This document shows positions 26,864 to 38,964 of a stretch of DNA of 64,000 bases, in pieces. The translations under genes and the position numbers were made by a program. Every line of letters begins with the position of its first letter. The stretch's first letter is position 1. Below the pieces are notes generated by a model. That model made no database searches and had not been told where the DNA came from. It was given only the letters and a program-made list of their open reading frames with translations. Origin of the DNA: Sitta carolinensis (taxonomy: Eukaryota; Chordata; Aves; Passeriformes; Sittidae); contig CM063288.1 in assembly GCA_032173965.1 (NCBI GenBank), positions 25,390,001 to 25,454,000 of the forward strand, given 5' to 3'.

Positions 26864-29854
26864 AGTGAACTCTGAGAAGGAAACCAGATTTTTCTGGGAG
26901 AAACGCAGTGTTTTTCAGGAATTAGCAGTGCTGGTGCTCTTGTAATGTTTTAAATCCATGCTTGTTGACATATAATAATCATACATCAAAGTAGATTTGG
27001 AAACAGATCTAAGATATTACCATGTGTTTTGGAGGGTAAAGGCAAGACTGCCTCCCTGATACGGTGTGGTCTCAGGCTGTCATTCAGAATAGCAAGGTTT
27101 TTAAATTCTGGAAGGCATTTACTTTTTTCTGGTAAAAGTTTTCCTATTAATAATTTAATTCTTGCTCTTAAATATTGCAGTGCGGAACTGAACAGAAGAT
27201 CTGGGAAGATTTAAAAGGATTTTCTGTCATTCAGCTGGGGAGTTCCAAACAGTTGGAATTTTTTAAAAGGGAATTCTGATGTGGGTGAATCCATTTATAA
27301 AGCAACTACTGTGTGTCTGTTTATGCTGTGAAACATACATAGAACACTTCTAATCAGCACAGGAGCTTGTCAGTATATTGCTTTTGATGTCTGATTAGAT
27401 GATCATAGGGACATCTGCAGTGAGTTAGTTTTGAAGTTGTTGGTGTGAGCACTGCAGGAATCAGAGCTGTGTGGCACTCTTATACCATGAAAACTGCTGC
27501 TCTTAAAGAACGTATTATAAATCCAACTATGCAGTGAGCTGAGGGCTGTCGAAATAACAAAAGCCATTCCTTCTCAATTCTCTCTGCTGCCTTCCAGCCC
27601 TGCACAGCTTTGTTTTTTTCCCTTCTTGTGCTATGTGCTGTGGCGTTCTGTGTCAAAAGGAAATTATTTCATATTGTAGAGAAAAACTAAAAAATGTAAA
27701 TTAAATGTTTGTCAGAATATTAAATTGTTCATCTGAAAAAGGACAGAAGTGCCCTGTGGTAATTTCCTCTTTTGAGGGTGCAAAGCAGTATATGTCTGTG
27801 TGTGGAGAAGTGTTCTTTGTGTTCCTTGCACAAGCCTGTGTGTCAGAAAAATTGTATTGTTTTACCTGTATTGTTTAAAATGAACATTGGGTGTAATTTA
27901 CATATTTTTATTTCAGCAAGATTAAGTAGACTTTTTGTGATTTATTGTAATAAGAGCTAATAATGAATGCTCTGTGATGTTAATATAGTATATAAATTAT
28001 CAGTAAAAATGGTGCAATCAGTAGAAGTTGATATTCGTTGTTAACAGGTTGTTTCCAACGTGAGGAGTACAGGCATTTTACTGACTATTCATTAAAGAGA
28101 GTATCTCTAATGAAAATCATCAAAGCTCTTCATCATTCTTATGTTAGTAGGAGAGTGGGTTTCGTTTCTTCTTTAAAATGAATTTTGGGCCTCGGCTGTA
28201 ATTTTGAAAATACCTTATTGTTTATATACCACCTTCACTTGTCTTCTGCCTTGCACAGTCAGGTGGATAAGACTATAGGCGATCCAAGATGGCCAAGAGA
28301 CTGGAACACTTTGTTTTCTTATGTGGCCTGTCTTATAGGGAATGTGGAAAAATTAAAGGATGGAAATAAGATCTGTTAACTAAAAAAGGGAAAAAAGGTC
28401 ATGCTGTCAATGCTGTTGACACATATTCATCTCTAAAGCTACATCTTTGGGGTCCTACAAAATACTGTCATTCCATCTGGAACAGCTTTTAGCAGGCAGC
28501 TTATGCAACAGGCTCATGGTGCTGAAATTGGAATGAAACATTAGCAAGTTACTTCTATGTCTGACAGTCAAAAGTGGAAGATGACAGTCAACATGGCTCA
28601 TGCATATCATTTACTGTCAAGCTCTAGAAACATTTAGCTAAAATAAAATAGGTTCTGAGTCAGTGTCCTACTGAAATGCCTACTACTCAGTAACTTCTTC
28701 TGTAAATGTAGTAATCTAATGGACAGCTAGGAATAATGTCAAGGGTCTTTGATACTTACCTAGACACACGTGTTGCTGTGACGTTAGTTTTGGATTTTTT
28801 AATGTCATCTTCCAGTGCTCTGTTGTATGAAGTGCTACTCTTGTTTGGTTTATATTTGTATTTCTCCAAAAGTCAGATATGTGAATTTGTTTCTCTTATG
28901 TGATGGAAAGTTATTCATGCTCTAAGGAGATGGGATTTCTTTTTAAAAAATTTTATTTTATTAGGTGATGTCTCTTCACCACTAAATTACCCAGCCTGTT
29001 GGAAACACTTTAATCTGGAGATTTGTTCTTCTGTGTAGCTGGTATCTCAACTAATCTGTATTTACAAGTTTTTGAGCTGTGATAATAATAATATGGGTGT
29101 CTTTGAAACTTGTACATTCTGTTGGATTTTTTTATGGCAGCAGGTCCTGATTTTACTCCATGCCAGTGAAACAATTTCTGACATTGACAACTGAAACAAA
29201 GGAGGAATATTTTAGTGCTTCTGTATACTGTGTCCTTTTGCTGTTGCAGGTGTTCTGACATGTTAGAGTTGGGGATAATAAACTAAGATCCATGTGAATA
29301 TAGACTAAAATACTAAGGGTGAGTCAGTGAGCTTCAGGATTTTGAATAAACATCCCACTTTTGATTTTTGTCAGCAATTGCAAGGATTGATTCTGGCCTC
29401 TTTTGTTGTAATGTCAGCAGTATAATTTATCCGAAATATCATTAAATAAATAAAATTAATTAAATATAATTAAAATATATTTTAATAGATAAAATTAAGA
29501 CATAATATAGTAAATATGCAAGTCTTCAGCTAAAAGGAAGTGATTAGACTGTAGAATAACTGTGTTGATGCAAGAGCAAATTGTTGCCACTATTTCTCTG
29601 TAGTATGAGGGACAATAATTAGCAGTTTGTGAGGCAGCCTTTTATTCAAAGATGGACATACCTGTGGTCTCACTTGGCACAGTTCTTATGACATTTTTCA
29701 GATCCTAAGAAATATATTTGCCAGTTCAAAGTGTTACACATTCCAAGTATCATAAGGGGAAAAAAAAGCCTCTCAGAGAAACCTTATACAACAGTTGTTC
29801 GTGTAAGATTATTTGGGGCTTTTTTTTCTGAACAAATTGAATAGTGGCTTGTGC

Positions 29855-29875
29855 TTTTTTTTTTTTTTTTTTTTT
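29855..29875. repeat. T21 homopolymer
   Basis: An uninterrupted run of 21 T residues. On the minus strand it could be a poly(A) remnant, but no retrocopy body is recognisable at higher coordinates. Confidence 0.95.
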
Positions 29876-30785
29876 AATTGTCTGCTTTAAAGTACTAGTA
29901 ACAATAAGTTTTTCCTTTAATTCATCTCGATTTAATATAGATTTCAGTATGAATTCTCAAGCTCATCTCTAAGATTCAAGTAAAAAGCTTCCTTTTTGTG
30001 TCAGTCCCAAGCGAGGCTATCATACCCTCTTCTCTGTATTTGAGTATTTGAACCGTACCATATGATGTGGCTGCACTGAAGCATCTCATGGTATCTTTGA
30101 GAGCACATCATGGTATCTTAGAGTTAGAATTACCCTCTGTGTTTGTATTTGTGTTGTTGTCTGTGTGGCAGCTGTCTTGGAGTGACACGAACTTGGACCT
30201 GAAATGAAAGAGCTGCTGTCTCTGGTAGCGTGCTTGCTCCATTGTCCTAATAGGATGCTTCTGAGATGATTACATGTTTTAACACCTGTGGAGGTAAATT
30301 GGCCTCCTCCTTTATCTTTCTTCTGCCTTTTGGAATAATGAAGTATAATCAAGTTCACGGTATATCTGTCAGCTTTACACAAACAAAAGGAACCCCCTTC
30401 TTTTCACCTGGCCTCACGTCAGTCAAGGACTATGGTGAAGGTTCCTCAGATGTGGTATTCACTTCCAGCCTCACCCCTTCCTTTCTTTTATGATCTGCAT
30501 ATATTTTTCTGTCCTTCAAACAGCAGGATGAGAATCAAACAGGAATACATTGTTTTGGGGTAAAGTAAGTTTTGCAAGCAGCACTACTGAGCAATGGCTA
30601 GTTAGTCTTTGTTGTCTCGTTTTTTGACGTTTTCCATAAAAACTCAAACGAATTCTCTTTCAGAATATGCAGAAGAGGCATATGACAAGGGGAATTTTAT
30701 AAAACACTTGTATGAGAAATTGGAAGCATGATAAAAGGAAGAAAGACCAGGGAACAAAACCAGATTAAATGGATTTTAAGTTACC

Positions 30786-30804
30786 AAAAAAAAAAAAAAA
30801 AAAA
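30786..30804. repeat. A19 homopolymer
   Basis: An uninterrupted run of 19 A residues in the 29.1-kb intron, with no recognisable retroposed body upstream. Confidence 0.95.
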
Positions 30805-31754
30805 TATCTTTATCAGCAGTTAGAATGATATCCCCTTCAATTTGATTTTTAAAGATGTAGCCAAAATATGGATGTTTCATCTTAAAAATAAATAAATCAG
30901 AGTCAAGGCTGTGAAATAATGCATTTCCTACAGACAAATGTGTTTGTTCCTCAGACGTTTTTGTTGTGGTATTCTTTTCAGCCAAGGAGTGTAGTCTTAA
31001 CTGTATACTTGTTTTTAAAGCATATAGGGATGTTTTCCTCAGATCTGTGTTGCATCACCATAGCTGCCTAGGTATCACACGTTGCTGTGTGCTTCTACAA
31101 AGCTGTGGGGTTTTTTAGTTAATAGTATTGGTGAAAATTTTGTGGCACAAAGACCAGCTATGAGATCAGTGTTGCTAATGTATAAATGTATCTGCATTTT
31201 CTTCATGAGAAGTATGAGCTGCCTTGGATGTTTTTTGATTTTTATTTGAGAGAATGAATTCAGTAGTGTTGTATATCTGAGGAAGAATAAGCTACAAAAG
31301 GTACCCACTACATGTTGGTGACTGAGGTGGTCTGCTTCTTAGTGGTGAGAACACCTAGAAATTGAATGTTTTGTTCCTTGTGGAAAAAATGCAAAATTCT
31401 TTATGTCTATAAGTCCTATGTTTCTAACAAGTAGGTTCAGGGGAGTAGAGACAGAATGGGCTAGAGAAGTTTATATGCAGTATTTTTATTATTTGCTAAT
31501 TGTATGGTAAATTTCTAAACAGCAGAATTAACTTGGGGTAAAAAGTCAGTTCCACTTCAGTCTTCAGACCATTCTGTCTCTGGCTGGCTGCTGTTAAGCC
31601 TGGGAAAATGTTCCATCCTATCATCCAGAAGAGAAGGGAAAATGGATCACTGTTCATCAGCAAGTCCATCCATTGATAATAGGATGGTATGAGATGGATG
31701 CTGCCTTATGGCCAAATCGATGGTCTGGCTAGTACACACAAGAGAATTTATGGG

Positions 31755-31768
31755 GTGTGTGTGTGTGT
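31755..31768. repeat. (GT)7 microsatellite
   Basis: Seven perfect GT units. Confidence 0.9.
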
Positions 31769-32859
31769 TTTCTCTTTGAAGCACTTCAGGACAGAAGGAA
31801 TACTGTTAGATTAGGGATTGCCATGTTAATGATAACAAAGCTATCCTTGAGTTTACAAAACACTGAACCTGATGATTGCTTAATGCCTGGCTGTGATTTG
31901 CTGCCTTTTTGCCTTTCATTGTCTACTTTGTGTGCAGTTGTCACTTTCAAAAGGCTGTTTTGAGAGGTATATTGATAACTTTATTGTGTTAATGTCATCA
32001 GTTACACAAACACTGGTATTTACTGGTAAAGATAGTTCATTAGAACCAGATGCATGCACTCATAAATAAAATGATTTTTAAAAAATTATACTGGCAGTAT
32101 ACCAAAATATTATAAGACTTTTGGGAAATTAATCTGCTGCCAATTACACGTATTTATGATACTACACAAGTGTCTAAAACGTCGAATCATTGATGTTAGT
32201 TCTGTTAAAATTACTTTTGTAGTAATCAGACTTCTGGTGTCTGATGTGTTGGTTCCCTGTTAAGGTCAGGAGCAACATGCAGATTTTAGGTTTATAGTGA
32301 TTTAAATTTTCTTGAAATCATTCTATATTTAGAATTTATTACATATTATTCTATACTCATATATATGTGATGTTGACTACCACATAAATACTTTTATTTG
32401 TTTAATAAGTAAGATTAATTCAGGTCTAGCTTTCTCTTCTGCTGCTAGTATTTTGTTCTGTAACAACCAAACATGCATGTTCAGGGCTGGTTGGCAACTC
32501 TCTTCAGTCTGGACAGCAAAAACCAAGTGGGAAAATCCTCTGGTGAAATATGTGCAGTTAATAACTGGTTTATTTTTCTTTCAAAGAAGTTAAAATAATC
32601 TAGGCTTTTGATGAACAGGTATTAAGTTAAAAGGTACACATTAAAGTTGGAAAGCAAGTTCATAGCTTTCACCAGCTCTCTAAGGAAAAGAAAGTAATTT
32701 TCAAGCTGAAGACAGGAAAATGTCTTTGCCTATTAGGAGAGCCTACTGGAAGCTCCTTGTAGCATGAAAGCATGTCTTTGGGATCAGCCCCTCCTTGACT
32801 CTCTGTAGTCTCCCTCTTACCTAGGACCACATTGACTAACTGCCTGCCCTGCCATGACT

Positions 32860-33175
32860 TTAGGCTTTTTTGAACTGGGGAGATGGGGATGGAGCTGGCA
32901 GGTTTGGTGTCCTCTGTGTGCTTGGCTGTTTCCCCTGCTCTGTTGGTGCAGGGGCCCGGGGTTAGGGCAGACAGGCTGGCTCAGCCTCATCTGTTATCCT
33001 GTTACCTGTGCAGCAGCTGCCCATCATCGGCTCCCACCTGCTGGGCTTGTGCCCTGGCTGGGATTGCCCTGTGGGGTTCTTGCTGCCAGGGTGGTTTCCT
33101 GCCTTCCTGCCCAGCCACTGACAGGTCACAGGTGGGGGATGTCCCTTGCAGATTCAGCTTTATTCTGGGCTGTGG
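32860..33175. other. GC-rich patch, no gene recognised
   Basis: This interval is clearly richer in G and C than its surroundings and ends abruptly in a T/A-rich run (33178-33218). Two overlapping + frames cross it, both low-complexity in composition (many Cys, Trp, Leu, Gly and Pro), which is expected from the base bias. CpG is sparse, so it is not a CpG island. I assign no function. Confidence 0.6.
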
Positions 33176-34186
33176 GGTTTTTTTTTAATTATTTTTTTAA
33201 ATTATTTTTTTTTTAAGTAGCTCCAAGTCAAGTAAGAAATGATAGCCAACAGAATTATGGGGATTCATATTGATAATTTTCCCTTGTTCTTGGAGTCAGA
33301 CTTGTCTGTACACTGCAGCTGGGGAATAGGTGACTCCTATTGAGGAAGACAAATTCTTTCAGGAGTGTTCAGCCTCCAGTATAATATATTTTTCCTACTG
33401 CAGATAGCACTTCTGGGTTCATTATAGCTTACTCTCACAAGTCATCATTTCTGTCTCAAGGCTGTTGTGCTTTCCAATGTAAAGCAGATTGATGCTGGCA
33501 CATTTTTTCTATTTTAATTTTACAAAGTTGTCACACTGAAACTGTGCCTCATATTGGAAGCGCTTTGAAGTGAAGAGATAAACAAAGAGCTAAAATAAAA
33601 TTAAAAAGGAGTATGAACAACATTTCATCTTGGTTTGTCTTTTTTAAGCTGAATGGATGTAGTACCCTTGTGCCACTGTAGTAAGTCTGCAAACATTAGC
33701 AGATCAATCTAAATTGAGTTTGTGTGTATGCAGTAAGCAGAAACAGGTGAAAATTAGGTTATCTGTGCCCAACTCTTTCTATTTGCTATGAACAGTGAGA
33801 TATAAACTAGTTTTTAGACGTGATTAGGTTTTGTTTATTTTTGGAGAGGAGCAGAGGCAGAACGTGTGCTGTACCTACCATAGTTATTAAACCAAGAAAC
33901 TATATAAAAAGCACAAGCTCAGTTGTGACATTTGCAGGTAAAGGTAGAAAGCCTTCCTATAAATAAATCAGAAGTGAATCCAGGAGAAGAAAACAGCAGT
34001 AGTCCTTGGTACATTTCAGTTTTATCTCTGAAAAACAAAAGCCAGGAATTTTCTGTCGCTTCACTAAAAAAAAACCACCCAAAAAAGTAATTGTCTTTGT
34101 CAGTGTCAGAAATGCCAACCAATTTATAATCTGAAGTATGGTTTATAACTTTACCTTTTTTGGTTTGTTGACTCCCAAAAACTTTC

Positions 34187-34220
34187 CAGTGAAGACATAT
34201 CTTATGCTAGATCTTCACTG
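34187..34220. repeat. Inverted repeat with 9-bp arms
   Basis: The arms CAGTGAAGA (34187-34195) and TCTTCACTG (34212-34220) are perfectly complementary, with a 16-base spacer. It may be chance. Confidence 0.8.
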
Positions 34221-37200
34221 TTTCTCTTTATGATGTTCTAAAGTAGTCAAGGTATTTAGAGGTCTGTTGCCCACAAATTGAAGTCATTGTCTGCAGCAAT
34301 AAAACAAAAAATGCCAGTAGCGAATATACTCTTATTATTACAATTATTGGGTGCACAGTTACTATTAATCTGTGATTTAAAGGGGACTGACAAGTCTTTG
34401 TCCCTAGACCAGCTTTGAAATCATGTCATGTGTAACAGCTTTTACATCCCTATGGAAGCCTTTTGCCCACATTTATGCACCTCTCCTTACTGGTGAGGAA
34501 CAGCAACTGTACAAACGAGCATGATTTCTCCAAAGGGGCAGGGTGAGGTCCTTTCCCAACACCACAGTCTTACCTGTGCTGGAGTGGCTTGTATTCCCCT
34601 TTCCCAGCAAAAAGAGAAAAGTATCATTCAGAATCATCACCAGTGGAGGATACAGGTAAAGGTCTGGGAGGCATAACTGTGAGCTTCCACTTTGAAACTT
34701 TGACTTGCTTCTAGAACCCAGCATTTATTTTCCAAACTGTACCTTATCTGTGTCCTGAATCGTGTTGTAAGTCTCTAAAAATCAATCCACTTGCAGAACT
34801 GGAAATCCAGTCTTGTCTTTTCTACTAGTTTGAACAGGCTCATGAGCAGTAGTCTTCACACACCCTTATCTAAAAACTTCTATGCCTGTTCAGCCTTGAT
34901 GCCAAAGAATCAAAGGATCCTCTTACTAGACTGCTAATGTCTTCTTTGACAAAGGTTCCCTATCACTCATATTTACCAGACAATAAAATAAAAGTTAGCT
35001 AGGTCACAAAATATTAATGACTTCAAGAAACATTTCCCAGGGCTGTTTGCTGAACCCCTCTGAAATGCTGGTAGCCTTTCCTGTTGCTGTACAGGAGGGA
35101 TTTGTGGGGAGAGCATTTTGCCCCTAGGTTTTCTGGCATTCAGCATCATTGTGCCTATTTTGCCTTCAAGAGAATTGTGAGGATGAATAGAATTTACTCT
35201 GAAATGTTCAGGTTCTTTCTGTCAGACCAAACTTCAAGGTCTACTGCTGTTTCTGTGTCATCTCTCACTTCAAAAGTATCTGCCCTTTGACTTCTAAGCT
35301 GAGCTGTTGTTGTTGGGGCCCCTTTGGGTTGCCTGAGGCTATCAGATGTCCAAATAGCCATAACAACAGAAATAATATTTGCTTTCATATGCTAAACAGT
35401 TCCTGTTTGATTGTTACCAATATATAAGACAGTGCAGGCTTAAGGAAAACAAACCAAACAAAAATAAGCTGCTCAAACTTTATTTTGGTTTGCACTCAGC
35501 TCCCTCAATCCTTCCATTTGTGTTTTCCAGACTTGATGGTACTTGTAGCTGTTGGAATTGGATACAGCCATGGGGATATTTACACAAAGGAAACAAACTA
35601 ATTTTTAGTCCAGATCACGTGTAATTATATCTGAAAGTGTTCTGGTTGGGTTCCTGGTTTAAGTTCCAGTGAGTGTTCACTGATGGAACTCGTCTCTTTT
35701 GAAATTTGTAGCAATTTAAACAGGAAAGGGTTATTTGCTGGGAGGGAATAGAGCAAATAGAAAACCTTATCTCTGTCCTCTTAGAACCTGGACTCCTTCT
35801 GTGCTCACGACACTGTGCTGTAGTCAGTTCACACTTGAGGAAACTGTTCAGACTAGTTTCTGAGCTGGAGTTCAGCTCCCTAGGCCCCTGTATTTGTGAT
35901 CTCCAGGCTTGATCACTTCATTACCATTGTACGGGAGTGAATGTAAATTGCAGAAGCTCTGAGTAGCTTAAAATGCAGAAGTACATCAGTTTAGCAACAC
36001 AGATCAGTATTACCCTGTTATTTCAGTGGGTTTTTTCATGTATCCAGTAATTTCTATTAAAATATTAAACCTAATTCACAGTGCTTTATTTTTGGTTGAA
36101 ATTTAAAGCCCTGCGTGAGATTATGCACAGATACTTGAAAAAATGCTGTTCCCTCCATGATCTTCTTTTCTACTGGGGGCAACTTTTGTCTAAGATGTAT
36201 TGCTCTTGCCTGCAGGATGTATCAGCTCCTGGACCATTAAGCTCATTTTCAGAAGAAAGCAGTGAATGCTTCCTTCGGTTGCTTTTGAATTTGGTAAAGT
36301 TCATCTCTGAATGAGAGGCTTTTCTTTAGGAAGTCTACCTTGTTCTTTCCTTCACAAAGTAACTCATTGAAGCTATTTCTTTCTACCTTTTCTTTCTAGA
36401 AGAAAAGGTGATGTCTTTACTTGGGAGTACCCAGAATGCATTACAGTGATATGGAGCCGTTAAATATGCAGATCAGTAGTGCTCAGTGTAAGAAAGATGC
36501 AAGAAAACTGTTGTAGCTTATAGTGCTTTGGATTATTATAAAGCAATTATAAAATCTTTAGGAAAAGAAGCTTTGCTTTTCTGTTTAATAGCAGAAGAAA
36601 CTCGATGGTACAAAATGCTTTTAAATTTGTTTTTTTAATTAATAAATTTTGATGAACTTGGCATAGGTAGTAGGAGTGAGACAGATAGAAAATCTATAAA
36701 GCATAACCCACACCCTTACCCCCCGCATGCTGCCTGTCTCCCTGCATTTCTGGGTTTGAAGTATTTTTATTTACCATCTGACCTGGATAAGTAACATTGA
36801 ATTTCTTCATAAGTAATAGTATTTGAAACATTTCACTAGTGTATAAAACTGTGCTATGCTTTGTATCTAAGCATATTGTACAGAAATTTTAAAGCTTCAA
36901 TAATTCACATGTATAAAAACTTTAACTTTTCAGGCCACTCAAATTTTCTGTCAACACATTTCTTAAATTTATGGGAACTGTAAGTTAAGGAAATACTCAT
37001 GTTTAAATCAGTCTAGCTTCACATGTCTTAGATGAGATGCCTCATAAAGAATTGAGATGTACTGAACCTTGTTACTCATGCATCTGTCACATTCCTCACT
37101 TTGTCTTAACTGACCTTGGCCCTCTCAGGTAGCCAGACTTGATCTGTTCTGCTATTTGGTGCCATACTTCTGGTTTCCAAGTTCTGAGGAACTGGGAACA

Positions 37201-38952
37201 AGGGGACTTTTTTGTCTCAGAGTGTAGTTTCTCTGTGTCTGAAACCAGCTCAAGCATCTTTTGTGGAGAGGTTAGGAAATGGCAGAGCTTCACGAAGGCA
37301 TGCAAGGAGACAGGTTATAGCTATTCCTTCCACTTTGTGACAAACACTTATGTACTACATATGTCTCTGTGATGTTTTGTTTCTAGGAAATCATTGATAT
37401 AATTTAAAAAGTTTATTTTAAAAGGGAAATAAGCAAAAATTGGGAATTTTGCTGAAAGGCCCTTTTGTTACCATCACTTCTGTTGGTACACCTTCCCTGT
37501 ATTTTTGTCAAAAACAAGGAAACAGGCATTGAATTGAAACTGTGTTTATCCAGTAGCACATGCAAGAAATAGGACGGTTGGTATCTCCTGCTGCTTTGTC
37601 TTTTGGAGAGTTACTCATTTGTCCACATCACCTGTTGTGCTCACCTAAGCAACAGCAATGTCTTCTCTGTGCCTTTTTTCTTGCAATTAGAGATGCTGCT
37701 GTTAGTCAACAACTGTAGTACAATTAAGTCCACCTGTAGCCTTAAAAATGCTGTTTCTGGTGATAATATCTTTGTAGTATGAAATTGAAGTTACCCATAG
37801 GATTTTGTTTGTTTATTCTCTTCAAATAATAAGAATAAAAAAAAGTGGTTGTGAGAGTCCCCATCATAATCTGATTAGTAGATACAACTGTGCTCATTAA
37901 AATGTCCTGAGCTTAATTAATCTGTAAGGTCTTATAATTGCTATTCTATTTCATTCCTAGCAAATATGCTGATATATCTTTGCTTAAGATATTTTCTTCA
38001 CACAGCGTCCTTTCGATCATATGATAAATCCTGTCTTTTTACTCTGCAATTTTTAGTGCTGTCAAGTTATTTACTAAGCAGTAATGTTATTTCAACATGT
38101 AGTTAATAATTAACATGGAACCAGATCATTTTATGAAAGGTTATTTTATGATGACTTTTAAAAACCCTCGGAGTGATTGAAAATACCCTTATGCTTCATA
38201 AGGATTTATTGGAAATAACAATATACTCTCAGGTGATCTGTCTCTAGTCTCAATTGCCTGCTAGGTTTAAGATAAGCCAGTGATAGTAATGTCTTGGCTC
38301 ACAGGAGTCAACTCGGGTTTATTAATCATATTCACTCATAAATTCAGGATAACATTGTGCCTGTACTTTCAGATCCTAAAACAAGGTTTTGTATACAGTT
38401 CAGCAGAACTAAAATGCTGCATGGTTGCCTTAATTTCCATTGAGAATTGGGATTGAGATCAAGGGGTTTATGTAGACAATGTGTTTTCTCCCATTTGGAT
38501 GTAAGCAACTCAAGTTCTTTGAAGAGACTCAGACAATATTTTAACCCTTATTTACTTGTTTGGTGCTCTGTAGGTTAAGATGTTCTCAGGGTCTCTTACA
38601 AAAATCTTCAGAATAGATGGCTTGGGTTTTTTCTGAAAAATTATTTTTAAAATTTGGTTTAAAGTGTGGCAACAGAGAAATTTAAGAGAAGTCTAGGGCT
38701 TTCCTCTCAAGATGAATTTGTGTTCTATTTTCCTTAGGCCATCATGTATTTTCCTTGCCACAGTGTTGGGGAGGTTTTGTTGAGAATGAAGATGGGCAGT
38801 TTGGTTTGTAGAATGCCCAGAGCCAAGGAGAGAATTTTTAAAGATAATTGCTTTCTGTACTGAGATAGATTGTGACCTCCATATTATCTTAATACTATAA
38901 ACCAGATAAGATTTTTGGAAGAACTTATCTGCAACTGTATCCTTCACATATG

Positions 38953-38964
38953 CACACACACACA
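38953..38964. repeat. (CA)6 microsatellite
   Basis: Six perfect CA units. Confidence 0.9.

Noticed and set aside
29855..30804. T21 and A19 runs as possible ends of a retrocopy
   Set aside because: No gene-like body or target-site duplication lies between or beside them.
32854..33216. 120-codon + frame rich in Cys, Trp and Leu
   Set aside because: GC-biased composition gives overlapping open frames in two phases; no motif, no splice support.
36081..36314. + frame with CTGCAG followed by an Ser/Glu-rich stretch, considered as the missing PARD3B linker exon
   Set aside because: The phase and donor do not fit the neighbouring exons; the segment 49979-50070 fits both phases and sequence.
38187..38203. 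CCTTATG-CTT-CATAAGG hairpin
   Set aside because: A 7-bp arm in AT-rich DNA is expected by chance in a window this size.
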